Notes: generated by a model from the letters alone, not told the origin. A stretch of DNA of 64,000 bases from Sphingopyxis sp. OAS728 (GCF_014873485.1 NZ_JADBDT010000001.1:310001-374000); one strand, 5' to 3'; numbered from the stretch's first letter, positions 9,470-18,314 are shown. A program made the numbers and translations.

Positions 9470-9967
9470 TCCGATAAAAACCAGAATCTCCAGGATATTT
9501 TCCTCAACGCCCTTCGCAAGAGCAAGACGCCGGTGACCATGTTCCTGGTCAAGGGTGTGAAGCTGCAGGGCATCATCACCTGGTTCGACAATTTCTCGCT
9601 GCTGCTCCGCCGCGATGGCCAGTCGCAGCTGGTGTACAAGCATGCGATCTCGACCGTGATGCCGTCACATGATTTCGATCTGGCGCTGCTCGGCGACAAT
9701 CTGCGCGATGCGCCGGCAAGCAAGGGCAAGGCGCTGCAGGATGTTTTCCTCAACGCGGTGCGCAAGTCCGACGAGTCGGTGACGATGTTCCTCGTCAACG
9801 GCGTGATGTTGCAAGGCGATATCGTTGCCTTCGATCTGTTCTGCATGTTGCTCGAGCGCGAGCGGCAGGTCCAGCTCGTCTATAAGCACGCGATTTCGAC
9901 CGTCCAGCCGAACGGGCCGATCAACCTGACCGACAGCGAGCCGGACGCCGAAGCGGACAACGCCTGA
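9467..9967 (+). CDS. hfq: Hfq RNA chaperone with two tandem Sm domains
   Basis: A 166-residue protein made of two complete Hfq domains, residues 8-66 and 89-146, joined by a linker of about 20 residues and ending in an acidic tail. Each domain has LQDxFLNAxRK, a KGVKLQG-like Sm1 strand and the Sm2 signature [10 protein letters not shown]. Ordinary Hfq is one such domain acting as a hexamer and pairing small RNAs with mRNAs; a tandem protein could build the same ring from three chains. Domain 1 keeps the lysine of KLQG, and in domain 2 it is methionine (MLQG), a distal-face difference. The gene sits between ntrX and hflX, the usual place for alphaproteobacterial hfq. Confidence 0.95.
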   Translation: MSDKNQNLQDIFLNALRKSKTPVTMFLVKGVKLQGIITWFDNFSLLLRRDGQSQLVYKHAISTVMPSHDFDLALLGDNLRDAPASKGKALQDVFLNAVRKSDESVTMFLVNGVMLQGDIVAFDLFCMLLERERQVQLVYKHAISTVQPNGPINLTDSEPDAEADNA

Positions 9968-10026
9968 TCGACCCGATAGCCGACAATGAAGACGAGGTAA
10001 CGCGCGGCGCCGCTGCGCTTATCGTC

Positions 10027-11316
10027 GTGCCCGAATGGCATAGCCAGCGGCTTGCCCGCGATCTCGACGCGCGCGCCGAGGAGGCGCGGGGGCTGGCGCT
10101 GGCGATCGGGCTCGATGTCGTCGCGGTGCACACGCTCCGCCTGCGCCAGACGCGCGCGGCGACCTTGCTCGGTGTCGGCCAGATCGAGGCGATCACGCCC
10201 GATATCGCGGCAAAGGGCGTACAACTGGTCGTTGTCGATGCGGCGCTCAGCCCGATCCAGCAGCGCAACCTCGAAACGGCTTTCGGTACAAAGGTCATCG
10301 ACCGCACCGGGCTGATCCTCGAAATCTTCGGCGAACGCGCTGCGACCGCCGAAGGGCGGTTGCAGGTCGAGCTGGCGCATCTCGATTATCAGGCAGGGCG
10401 GCTGGTACGCAGCTGGACCCACCTCGAACGCCAACGCGGTGGCTTCGGCTTTCTCGGCGGCCCCGGCGAGACACAGATCGAGGCCGACAGGCGGATGATC
10501 CGCAACCGCATGGCGCGCATCCGCCGCAGTCTGGAGGATGCGCGCCGCACGCGTCAGTTGCAGCGGTCGAAACGGCAGCGCGCGCCATGGCCCGTGGTGG
10601 CGCTCGTTGGCTATACCAATGCCGGAAAATCGACCTTCTTCAATCGCTTGACGGGAAGTGACGTCATGGCGGAAGATATGCTCTTCGCCACGCTCGACCC
10701 GACGATGCGCGAGATAAGGTTGCCCGGGATCGACAAGGCAATCCTGTCGGATACGGTCGGGTTCGTGTCCGACCTGCCCACCGAGCTCGTCGCGGCATTC
10801 CGCGCAACGCTGGAGGAAGTCACCACCGCTGACCTCATCGTGCATGTTCGCGACATCGTCCATCCCGACAGCGAAGCGCAATATGACGACGTGCGCGCGA
10901 TCCTGAACTCGCTCGGTGTCAACGGACCGCAGGACGACGGGGAGGGCGATGCACCGCCCGCGATCCAGCAGATCGAAATCTGGAACAAGATCGACACCGC
11001 CGATGACGAACGACGTGCGGCCATCGAGGAAATGGCAGCGCGTCGCCCCGATGTCGCGCTGATCTCGGCGGTGACAGGCGAGGGCGTCGAGGCCGCGCGC
11101 ATCCTGATGGCGTCGCAATTGACCGCACTGCATAAGGTGCAGCGCATCTATCTGACCTATAGTCAAGGCGAAGCGGCGGCGTGGCTTCACGCGCGCGGCG
11201 AAGTGCTGGCGGACGAGCCCGAAGCCGAGGGGCATGTGCTGACCGTGCGGCTTGATCCCGCCGACAGCGCGCGGTTCGAGCGGCTATGGCCTGCTACGGA
11301 CGTTCCGACGCCTTAA
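10027..11316 (+). CDS. hflX: Ribosome-associated GTPase HflX
   Basis: From the GTG at 10027 the protein has 429 residues. The N-terminal HflX domain contains DRTGLILEIF and the glycine-rich GFGFLGGPGETQ. The GTPase domain has G1 GYTNAGKST at 195-203, G3 DTVGF and G4 NKID. HflX splits or rescues stalled 70S ribosomes. The frame is open upstream to about 9886, and the residues just upstream (VTRGAAALIV) look like the normal start of the HflX domain, yet no ATG, GTG or TTG occurs there. A CTG at 9964 overlapping the hfq stop is a candidate true start. The 3' end overlaps convergent mazG by 23 nt. Confidence 0.92.
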   Translation: MPEWHSQRLARDLDARAEEARGLALAIGLDVVAVHTLRLRQTRAATLLGVGQIEAITPDIAAKGVQLVVVDAALSPIQQRNLETAFGTKVIDRTGLILEIFGERAATAEGRLQVELAHLDYQAGRLVRSWTHLERQRGGFGFLGGPGETQIEADRRMIRNRMARIRRSLEDARRTRQLQRSKRQRAPWPVVALVGYTNAGKSTFFNRLTGSDVMAEDMLFATLDPTMREIRLPGIDKAILSDTVGFVSDLPTELVAAFRATLEEVTTADLIVHVRDIVHPDSEAQYDDVRAILNSLGVNGPQDDGEGDAPPAIQQIEIWNKIDTADDERRAAIEEMAARRPDVALISAVTGEGVEAARILMASQLTALHKVQRIYLTYSQGEAAAWLHARGEVLADEPEAEGHVLTVRLDPADSARFERLWPATDVPTP

Positions 11317-12076
11317 CTGCCTGCCAATGGCTTTCCTGCACGTCGAGCGACAGCCCTGACAGGCTGCCGCCCGCACGCGCTTCCATCGCCGCAAAGCGGC
11401 GCGCGAATTTCATGTTGGCATCGCGTAGCGCGCTCTCGGCGTCGACGCCGAGGTGGCTGGCATAATTGACCACCGCGAACAGCAGGTCGCCGATCTCTTC
11501 GTGCCGCTCGGCGTCACTCGCCGCCTCTGCGACCTCGACAAGCTCTTCGGCGATCTTGTCGCGCGGTCCATTGACATCGGGCCAGTCGAAGCCGACGCGC
11601 GCCGCGCGGCTTTGCAGTTTTTGCGCGCGGAGCAACGCGGGCAAAGACAAGGCAACGCCTGAAAGCGCACTCGTCGGCCCGTCGGATGCGCGTGATGCGC
11701 GTTCGGCCGCCTTGATTTGTTCCCATTGCAGGCGAACGTCGTCGGTCTTTGTTTCGCCGAAGATATGCGGATGGCGTCGTTCCATCTTCTCGCTGATCGC
11801 ATTGGCGACATCGTCGAAGCCGAACAGGCCGTCGTCGGTCGCGATCTGGCTGTGAAAGACGACCTGGAGCAACAGGTCGCCAAGCTCGTCGCAGATGGCC
11901 GCAGGATCGCCGCCGGCGATTGCGTCGGCGACCTCATAGGCTTCCTCGATCGTGTACGGCGCAATGGTCGAGAAATCCTGCGCGAGATCCCATTCACAGC
12001 CGCCATCGGGATTGCGCAATTGCGCCATGATGGCGAGCAGGCGGTCGATGGGGGATTGGGCTGCCGTCTCGGCCAT
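11294..12076 (-). CDS. mazG: Nucleoside triphosphate pyrophosphohydrolase MazG
   Basis: A 260-residue protein with two MazG repeats. The first has WDLAQDFSTIAPYTIEEAYEVADAI-type metal-binding acidic residues near residues 25-55, including the EEAYE and DELGD motifs. The second, near 180-225, has EELVEVAEA and EEIGDLLFAVVN. MazG hydrolyses NTPs and dNTPs to monophosphates, clearing aberrant nucleotides and influencing ppGpp levels. The ATG at 12076 has no obvious Shine-Dalgarno. The short region upstream is strikingly AT-rich and holds a perfect 14-bp palindrome. Confidence 0.93.
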   Translation of the reverse strand: MAETAAQSPIDRLLAIMAQLRNPDGGCEWDLAQDFSTIAPYTIEEAYEVADAIAGGDPAAICDELGDLLLQVVFHSQIATDDGLFGFDDVANAISEKMERRHPHIFGETKTDDVRLQWEQIKAAERASRASDGPTSALSGVALSLPALLRAQKLQSRAARVGFDWPDVNGPRDKIAEELVEVAEAASDAERHEEIGDLLFAVVNYASHLGVDAESALRDANMKFARRFAAMEARAGGSLSGLSLDVQESHWQAVKASERP

Positions 12077-12087
12077 AAGATTATCCG

Positions 12088-12101
12088 ATAATATATATTA
12101 T
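12088..12101. promoter_or_regulatory. Perfect AT-only palindrome upstream of mazG
   Basis: ATAATATATATTAT reads the same on both strands. It begins 12 nt before the mazG start codon and lies in the 62-nt spacer to the small membrane protein gene. The sequence is exceptional for this GC-rich region and could be a promoter -10 region, an easily melted site or an operator. The function is not known. Confidence 0.35.
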
Positions 12102-12138
12102 GTTAAATGCCAGGAGATATGAGAAGGGATAAGCTCCC

Positions 12139-12315
12139 CTATGTCACCGCCTGCCATGTGCGAATGACGAGGAACACGAGTCCGAAGATCGCCACCCACG
12201 CTAACGCCATCTTGAGCCAATCGGCCATCGGCAAGCGCCGTGCGATGAGCGAGCTCAGCACCAACGCGAATGCGCCCGCAAACCAGAGTATCTGGACAGT
12301 CGTTTCGCCCGTCAT
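12139..12315 (-). CDS. Small membrane protein, 58 residues, unrecognised
   Basis: A short frame starting at ATG 12315, which overlaps the TGA of the MBL gene as ATGA and follows GGAGG at a distance of six bases. The peptide begins MTGETTVQILWFAG and has two hydrophobic helices: about residues 8-24, and about 36-52 containing WVAIFGLVFLV. A short basic loop (ARRLP) lies between them. Two helices, a good ribosome binding site and stop-start overlap make it a credible gene. I do not recognise a named family. It is probably an inner-membrane protein made together with the MBL hydrolase. Confidence 0.75.
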   Translation of the reverse strand: MTGETTVQILWFAGAFALVLSSLIARRLPMADWLKMALAWVAIFGLVFLVIRTWQAVT

Positions 12316-13076
12316 AGCTGCACCTCCAGTCCGTCATATCCCGGTTCGACGCCCGGCGGCAATTCGGCCGCAAGGTCGTCATAATCCATCGTATTGTCCA
12401 TATGGGTGATGATCGCGCGCGGGTTGCCGACCTTGGCAAGGCCTTCGAGCGTCATAGCCAGATGCGGATGCGTCGGATGCGGATAACGGCGCAGCGCATC
12501 GATGACGAACAGGTCCACGCCCTGGAAGAAGTCGACCATCTCGTCCGTAAATTTCGAAAAATCAGTTGCATAGGCGATCTTATGTGCACCATCGCTGAAG
12601 ATCAGTCCGGACGCCTTGATCGGGCCGTGCGGCATTTCGATCGCTGAGACTTCGATGGGCCCGATCGATTGATGATCGTGAAGATCGATCGGATCGACCG
12701 ACGCCGGATAGCCGGCATTGCCGGCAAAGGCATAAGTGAAGCGCCATTTCAATATGTCGAGCACATGGTCGCGCGCATAGACCGGAACCGCCGATCGGCG
12801 CAGATGCATGACCTGGCGCAGGTCGTCGAGCCCGTGTGTATGGTCGGCATGCTCGTGCGTCCAGATGACCGCATCGATTTCGCCCACGCCCGCGTCGAGC
12901 AGTTGCAACCGCATATCGGGGCTGGTGTCGACGAGGATGCGAAAGCCTCCCAGCGACACCATGATCGAGGCGCGGCTACGCAGGTTTCGCGGATTGTCGG
13001 GATCGCACTGCCCCCAGTCATTGCCGATCCGCGGGACCCCCGAAGATGTCCCGCAACCGAGAATTCTGAGCTTCAT
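12312..13076 (-). CDS. MBL-fold metallo-hydrolase, PhnP-like
   Basis: 254 residues from ATG 13076; upstream in-frame codons belong to the tatD shadow. It begins LRILGCGTSSGVPR, typical of the PhnP/RNase Z-like branch of metallo-beta-lactamase-fold enzymes, and has the metal-binding THEHADHTHG motif near residue 82. Later metal ligands are visible in IEMPHGP and ITHMDN. PhnP hydrolyses cyclic phosphodiesters, but no phosphonate genes are near, so the substrate is open. It follows tatD by 13 nt, and its stop overlaps the start of the small membrane protein. Confidence 0.88.
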   Translation of the reverse strand: MKLRILGCGTSSGVPRIGNDWGQCDPDNPRNLRSRASIMVSLGGFRILVDTSPDMRLQLLDAGVGEIDAVIWTHEHADHTHGLDDLRQVMHLRRSAVPVYARDHVLDILKWRFTYAFAGNAGYPASVDPIDLHDHQSIGPIEVSAIEMPHGPIKASGLIFSDGAHKIAYATDFSKFTDEMVDFFQGVDLFVIDALRRYPHPTHPHLAMTLEGLAKVGNPRAIITHMDNTMDYDDLAAELPPGVEPGYDGLEVQL

Positions 13077-13089
13077 CGCGCGTATGACG

Positions 13090-13866
13090 TCATGGCTGGG
13101 CCTTGTTGAAAAGCGTGTAGAAATTGGCGCTCGTCGCCGCGGCGAGCACGTCGGCGTCCTCGTCGCGCAGCTGGGCGAGGAACGCGAGCGTATCGGCCAC
13201 AAAGGCGGGCTCGCCGGTCTTGCCGCGGTGCGGGACGGGGGCAAGGAAGGGGGAATCGGTCTCGATCAGCAGGCGGTCCTGCGGCAGCCATTTCGCGGTT
13301 GCTTGCAGGTCGGCGGCATTCTTGAAGGTAACGATACCCGAGATCGAGATGAAAAGCCCGAGGTCGAGCGCCTTGCGCGCAAAATCGTCGCTCGCGGTGA
13401 AGCAATGGATCACACCGGGGAACGCCGCCCTGCCCATCTCTTCGCCGAGCAGCGCCAACGTATCCGCCTCGGCATCGCGCGTGTGGACGATGATCGGCAG
13501 GCCGGTCGCCTGCGACGCATGGATGTGACGGCGGAAACTGTCCTGCTGCCGCACCCGGTCGCTCTTGTCGTAATAATAGTCGAGCCCGGTCTCGCCGATC
13601 CCGATCACCCGGCGGTGCGCGGCGCGTTCGACCAGCTTGGCGGTATCGACGTCGGGGTGGTGGTCGGCGTCGTGCGGATGGATACCGACGCTTGCCCATA
13701 CGTCGTCGTTCGCTTCCGCCGCGGCGAGCACATCGTCCCATTCGCTTTCGCGCGTCGCGATGTTGAGCATCGCGGTGACGCCGCGCGTGCGGGCGCGGTC
13801 CAGCACGTCGGCCTGCTGCTCGGCGAGGCCCTTGTAGTTGAGGTGGCAATGCGAATCGACGAGCAT
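13090..13866 (-). CDS. tatD: TatD-family metal-dependent deoxyribonuclease
   Basis: A 258-residue TIM-barrel hydrolase. It has the N-terminal DSHCHL metal motif, GIHPH, GETGLDYYY, HTRDA, HCFT and IETDSPFLAP, covering the family signatures in order. TatD proteins act as 3'-5' exonucleases in DNA repair or in DNA clearance. The start ATG overlaps the metG stop by one base (TGATG), which fits the common metG-tatD pair in Proteobacteria. Confidence 0.94.
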   Translation of the reverse strand: MLVDSHCHLNYKGLAEQQADVLDRARTRGVTAMLNIATRESEWDDVLAAAEANDDVWASVGIHPHDADHHPDVDTAKLVERAAHRRVIGIGETGLDYYYDKSDRVRQQDSFRRHIHASQATGLPIIVHTRDAEADTLALLGEEMGRAAFPGVIHCFTASDDFARKALDLGLFISISGIVTFKNAADLQATAKWLPQDRLLIETDSPFLAPVPHRGKTGEPAFVADTLAFLAQLRDEDADVLAAATSANFYTLFNKAQP

Positions 13867-15443
13867 CAGGCCTCCCCTTCCCCTTCAGGCAGGTCGAGGC
13901 GCGGGAAGATCGCGACAGGCTGGCCGACGGTGAAACCGCTGGCGGAAAGTTTCGCAAACCAGACGTTATCGGCGAGTGCCGCTGAATCGCGCGCATCTTC
14001 GGCGATGCCCATCTGGTCGAGCAGCTTGTCGGCGGCCGCCGGGACGACGGGCCGGATCGCGATCGCCAGCGTGCGCACCGCCTGGAACAAGGTCATCAGC
14101 ACCGCGCGCATGCGTTCGGGGTCGGTCTTGCGCAGCGCCCACGGCGCCTGTGTGTCGACATATTGGTTGCACGCGAAGACGGCGCGGATCCAGTCTTCGA
14201 TGCCGACCGAAAAAGCGAGCTGCTCGAATTCGCGCGGCAAGCGGGCGGCCGCCATGTCGGTGACGTCCGCGAGCAGGTCGATATCGTCCTTCGCTGGCGT
14301 ATAGTCGGACGAAAGCTTGCCATCCAAATTCTTGAAAATCATCGACAAGCTGCGCTGAGCGAGATTGCCAAAGCTGTTCGCAAGATCGGCGTTCGCGGTC
14401 CGCACGATCGCCTCGGCCGAATAGGTGCCGTCCTGCCCGAAGCTGACTTCGCGGAGCAGATAATAGCGCAGCGCGTCGACCCCAAACTGGTCGGCGAGTG
14501 CCATCGGGTCGACGACATTGCCGAGCGACTTCGACATCTTCTCGCCGCGGTTCAAAAGGAAGCCGTGGCCGAATACCTGCTTCGGCAGCGGCAGATTAGC
14601 ACTCATCAGGAACGCCGGCCAGTAAACCGTATGAAAACGCACGATATCCTTGCCGATCATATGGATATTTGCGGGCCAGAATGTCCCGAAGTCGCTATCG
14701 GGGTCGGGATAACCCAGCCCCGACAAATAGGTGGTGAGGGCGTCGACCCATACATACATCACATGTCCCGGCGAACCCGGCACCGGCACGCCCCAGTCGA
14801 AACTGGTACGCGAAACACTGAGATCCTTGAGGCCCCCCTCGACGAAGCGCATCACCTCGTTGCGGCGGCTTTCGGGGCGGATGAAATCGGGATTGTCGTT
14901 GTAGAGCGCGAGCAGCTTGTCCTGATAGTTGGACAGGCGGAAGAACCAGCTTTCCTCGACGGTCCATTCGACCGGCGTGCCCTGCGGCGAGAGGCGGACG
15001 TCCCCTTCCCCGTCGGTCAGCTCGCTTTCATCGTAGAAAGCTTCGTCGCGGACCGAATACCAGCCCTCATAACGGTCGAGATAAAGATCGCCATTCGCTT
15101 CCATCGCGCGCCAGATCGCCTGCGATGCGGCGTGATGCGCGGCGTCCGACGTGCGCATGAAATTGTCATAACTGATATTTAGTCTGGAGTACATCTCACG
15201 GAAATATCCCGACATTTCGTCGGCAAGGTCGATCGTCGCGCGGCCCTGGTCGCGGGCGGTCTGGAACATTTTCAGCCCATGTTCGTCGGTGCCGGTGATC
15301 AGGCGCACGTCGCGGCCGCGAGCCCGCTGGAACCGGGCCATGACGTCCGTCGCGATCGCTTCGTAAGCGTGGCCGATATGCGGACGGCCGTTGGGATAGC
15401 TGATCGCAGTGGTGATGTAGAAAGGTTCGGTGTTTTCGGACAT
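13866..15443 (-). CDS. metG: Methionyl-tRNA synthetase
   Basis: A 525-residue class I synthetase that charges tRNA-Met. The HIGH signature appears literally as HIGH near residue 21 (YPNGRPHIGHAY) and the KMSKS loop near residue 305. The connective insert has no CxxC zinc pairs, so this is a zinc-free version, and there is no C-terminal tRNA-binding EMAP domain; a CsaA-type stand-alone domain is encoded at 57.2 kb. The gene lies between holB and tatD on the same strand. Confidence 0.96.
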   Translation of the reverse strand: MSENTEPFYITTAISYPNGRPHIGHAYEAIATDVMARFQRARGRDVRLITGTDEHGLKMFQTARDQGRATIDLADEMSGYFREMYSRLNISYDNFMRTSDAAHHAASQAIWRAMEANGDLYLDRYEGWYSVRDEAFYDESELTDGEGDVRLSPQGTPVEWTVEESWFFRLSNYQDKLLALYNDNPDFIRPESRRNEVMRFVEGGLKDLSVSRTSFDWGVPVPGSPGHVMYVWVDALTTYLSGLGYPDPDSDFGTFWPANIHMIGKDIVRFHTVYWPAFLMSANLPLPKQVFGHGFLLNRGEKMSKSLGNVVDPMALADQFGVDALRYYLLREVSFGQDGTYSAEAIVRTANADLANSFGNLAQRSLSMIFKNLDGKLSSDYTPAKDDIDLLADVTDMAAARLPREFEQLAFSVGIEDWIRAVFACNQYVDTQAPWALRKTDPERMRAVLMTLFQAVRTLAIAIRPVVPAAADKLLDQMGIAEDARDSAALADNVWFAKLSASGFTVGQPVAIFPRLDLPEGEGEA

Positions 15444-15481
15444 GGCCGCGCCTTAGCCGTTGGCGCGCGTGAGGGAAAGCG

Positions 15482-16462
15482 TCAGCGTGCGGTTTGCCCC
15501 GCACGCGGCGCCAATTCAGCGAGGCAGTTGCCAATCTCGAACCCCACCATCGCGCCGTCGTACGATCCGCGGATGGCATCGCGAACGGTGCGCTGGACGC
15601 GGTCCCATTGCGCAAGGATCGGTGCGATCTCAGCCACCGGCCGTTCACGTGCCAGACGCGCGAGCAGCCCGGGAACGATGTCGATCACCAGTTCGAGCCG
15701 GGCGCGATTGCTGGTCCCGCCGACTTCGCGTGCGAGTGCCTCGCGGAGCCGGTTCTCGGGATCGCCCGAGGTGGCAATGGCGAGCAATTTCTTCTCCATC
15801 ACCGCAACGTCGCTATCGATCAGCGCAAGTGCCTTGCCCGGTACCCCGCCCGATGCAGCGACGATGGCGCGTACCTCTGCCATTTCGAGCATCGGCCGCA
15901 GCTCGTGCAGCCACGCTGTCATGACGTCATGCTGAACCGGTTGAAAACGCAGCGTTCTGCATCGTGACCGGATGGTGGGGAGCAGGCGCCCCGGTGAATG
16001 GCTGACGAGCAGGAAGAGCGTCTTTGCCGGCGGTTCCTCGAGCGTCTTGAGCAGCGCGTTTGCGCCGTCGGTCTCGAGATCGTCGACCGCATCGACGATG
16101 ATCACGCGCCACTCGCCGAGCGACAACGAGAGGTGCAGGCGGCGGATCATCTGCCGCACCTGCTCGATCGTGATGTTGCGCGCGAGTTCCTTGGCCTTGT
16201 CTTTCGGCTGACGCGCGAGGCGAAGGATCTCGGGGTGGTTTCCGGCATCGACGAGGCGCCCAGCAGCCTCGTCGCCCGCATCATCGAGGCCGACCGCCTG
16301 TGCATCGCCGCCGCGGCCGTGCGTGACGAGGAAACGTGCGACGTGCTCGGCGAAGGCGCCCTTCCCCATTCCCTGCGGCCCAGCGAGGAGCCACGCGTGA
16401 TGGAGGCGGCCGCCCTGCCACGCTTCGAGAAAGGCCTTTTCGGCGTCCTGATGACCGATCAT
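15482..16462 (-). CDS. holB: DNA polymerase III delta' subunit
   Basis: 326 residues from ATG 16462, which overlaps the tmk stop as ATGA and has GCGGAA at a normal distance; ATG 16471 would add three residues. The AAA+ clamp-loader module has a modified Walker A (GPQGMGKG) and SHSPGRLLPTIRSRC, the sensor and arginine-finger region typical of delta'. It is part of the complex that loads the beta clamp on DNA. The zinc cysteines of enterobacterial delta' are not obvious. The tmk-holB-metG-tatD order is typical of Proteobacteria. Confidence 0.92.
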   Translation of the reverse strand: MIGHQDAEKAFLEAWQGGRLHHAWLLAGPQGMGKGAFAEHVARFLVTHGRGGDAQAVGLDDAGDEAAGRLVDAGNHPEILRLARQPKDKAKELARNITIEQVRQMIRRLHLSLSLGEWRVIIVDAVDDLETDGANALLKTLEEPPAKTLFLLVSHSPGRLLPTIRSRCRTLRFQPVQHDVMTAWLHELRPMLEMAEVRAIVAASGGVPGKALALIDSDVAVMEKKLLAIATSGDPENRLREALAREVGGTSNRARLELVIDIVPGLLARLARERPVAEIAPILAQWDRVQRTVRDAIRGSYDGAMVGFEIGNCLAELAPRAGQTAR

Positions 16463-17079
16463 GGCAGCCATTCCGCAAGCTCGGCGAGGATCGCCGCGGT
16501 GACCTCGTCGGCGGCGGCATCGGCGCTGACGATCCGCCACCGGGCAGGCTCCGCCTCGGCCATTTCGACGAAGCGCGCCGCGAGCCGGGCCTGATAGTCG
16601 GCGGGCTTGTTGCCCATGCGGTCGCTCCCGCCGCGCTCCGTCAGTCGCCGCGCCGCTTCGTCAGCACTGACGGTGAGCAGGAAGGTGCGGTCGGGCAACA
16701 AGCCCAGCGAACCGAAGCTATGCAGCATCAGAATATCGACATCGGTGATACCGCCGCCGCCACCCTGATAGGCGCGGCTCGAATCGACGAAACGATCGCA
16801 GAGCACCCATGCGCCGCGATCGAGCGCCGGGCGAATAGTTCGCGCGACGTGATCGGCGCGCGCTGCGGCGAAAAGCAAGGCTTCGCTGCGCGCATCCCAA
16901 CGGTCGTCGCTGCCCTCCATCAACAGCGCGCGGATCGCTTCGGCCCCCGCGCTGCCGCCGGGTTCGCGCGTCGCCACGGCTTCGATACCGCGCACCTCCA
17001 GCGCCGCTGCGAGCGCGCGGATCTGCGTCGATTTACCGACCCCCTCCCCGCCTTCCAGCGTGATAAAGCGTCCCGTCAC
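16459..17079 (-). CDS. tmk: Thymidylate kinase
   Basis: 206 residues from a GTG at 17079 that overlaps the carboxypeptidase stop as GTGA, giving VTGRFITLEGGEGVGKST with the P-loop at residues 9-17. An in-frame ATG at 17121 would add a 14-residue tail lying inside the upstream gene. The DRFVDSSRAYQG motif binds dTMP and the lid region is near RGGSDRMGN. The enzyme makes dTDP from dTMP. Length agrees with the family. Confidence 0.95.
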   Translation of the reverse strand: MTGRFITLEGGEGVGKSTQIRALAAALEVRGIEAVATREPGGSAGAEAIRALLMEGSDDRWDARSEALLFAAARADHVARTIRPALDRGAWVLCDRFVDSSRAYQGGGGGITDVDILMLHSFGSLGLLPDRTFLLTVSADEAARRLTERGGSDRMGNKPADYQARLAARFVEMAEAEPARWRIVSADAAADEVTAAILAELAEWLP

Positions 17080-18314
17080 AGTCCGGTCAGCCGGTAAAAT
17101 CCGGTTCGCGCGCGCGACCACCAGCCGCCCTCGGCTACGTCGGCGGCGGCGATCAGCGGCGTCGTTTGTGGCGGAAGCCCGTCGGGCGTGACGACGAGGT
17201 CCGCGACCGGCGTCCCGCGCGTGACGGGCGCCGTGATGGGGGCTTGGGTGCGCATCACCGCGCGATAGCCGCCCTCATAGCCCTTGGGAACCGTCATCCG
17301 TACGGCAATCCCGGTCCGTGTGGCGACCGCTGGAATAGCACCTTTCCGGATGTCCACGCGGCCGAGGCTGGCGCCGGCGGGGACGATTTCGCGCCCTTCC
17401 CATTCGTCGAAACCCCATTTCATCAGCCGCTCGGCTTCGTCGCGGCGCGCTTTTTCGCTGCTCATGCCGGCGACGACCATGATGAGGCGGCGCCCTTTGC
17501 GTTTCGCCGAGCCGAGGAAGCAATAGCCGGCCTCGGCGGTGTGACCGGTTTTCAGGCCGTCGGCTCCTTCAAAACGCCCGAGAATGGGATTGCGGTTGGG
17601 CTGGATGATCGGCTTGCCGTCGGGCGACCTGCCATGCTGGAGCTTGAGCAACGAAAAATAGCGATTATAGCCGTCCGGATGGTCGCGGATCAGCCGGTCG
17701 GCGAGCGTGACGAGGTCGGCGGCACTGACCTTCGTGACGCCGCCATCCGGCCAGCCATTCGGCGTCCCGAAGCGGCTCGATGCCATCCCAATTTTGGCTG
17801 CTACTGCATTCATTCTCTTGACGAATGCCTCTTCGCTCCCGTCAATCCCGACCGCGAGAACTGCAGCGGCGTCATTGCCCGAAACGGTGATCAGCCCCTT
17901 CATCAATTCGTCGACCGAGACTTTTTCGTTCGGGCGCAGGAACATCGTTGATCCGCCGGTGCTGCCGTTCCATTTTTTCCACGTCGCCTCGCCGACGGTG
18001 AATTGCTTGTCGCGCGCGAGTTCGCCCTTCTTGATCAGGTCGAGCACGACATAGGCGGTCATCACCTTTGCCATTGAGGCCGGGGCAAAGCGCTTATCGG
18101 CGCCGCGCGAAAAGAGGATTGCGCCCGAATCGAGATCCTTGAGCAGGACGATCGGAGCCTGGGTGACATAGAGCGGGCGGCTCACCGGAGAATTTTTGAC
18201 CGGCGCGTTTTTCGGACGAGCATCGCCCGCCGATGCAGCCGGAAAGGCGAATGTCAGGGCAAGGGTCGTCAGCGCCGCGGCGCCGCCTTTTGCAAGGATG
18301 GCCGGCTTCCGCAC
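17076..18314 (-). CDS. D-alanyl-D-alanine carboxypeptidase (penicillin-binding protein 5/6 family)
   Basis: 412 residues from GTG 18314, which places a clean signal peptide (RKPAILAKGGAAALTTLALTF... ASA) at the N-terminus. All three serine beta-lactam-fold motifs are present: SMAK as SxxK, SGN in VSGNDAAAVL, and KTG in GLKTGHTAEAGYC. A C-terminal beta-rich PBP5-type domain follows. The enzyme trims the terminal D-alanine from peptidoglycan pentapeptides in the periplasm. The choice among DacA, DacC and DacF is not resolved. Its neighbours rlpA and mltB are also peptidoglycan factors. Confidence 0.92.
   Translation of the reverse strand: MRKPAILAKGGAAALTTLALTFAFPAASAGDARPKNAPVKNSPVSRPLYVTQAPIVLLKDLDSGAILFSRGADKRFAPASMAKVMTAYVVLDLIKKGELARDKQFTVGEATWKKWNGSTGGSTMFLRPNEKVSVDELMKGLITVSGNDAAAVLAVGIDGSEEAFVKRMNAVAAKIGMASSRFGTPNGWPDGGVTKVSAADLVTLADRLIRDHPDGYNRYFSLLKLQHGRSPDGKPIIQPNRNPILGRFEGADGLKTGHTAEAGYCFLGSAKRKGRRLIMVVAGMSSEKARRDEAERLMKWGFDEWEGREIVPAGASLGRVDIRKGAIPAVATRTGIAVRMTVPKGYEGGYRAVMRTQAPITAPVTRGTPVADLVVTPDGLPPQTTPLIAAADVAEGGWWSRARTGFYRLTGL

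Noticed and set aside
12098..12439. A 113-codon minus-strand frame overlapping the small membrane protein
   Set aside because: It lies in a different frame across the end of the MBL gene and the small membrane gene, with no start-site support; the 58-residue frame explains the DNA better.
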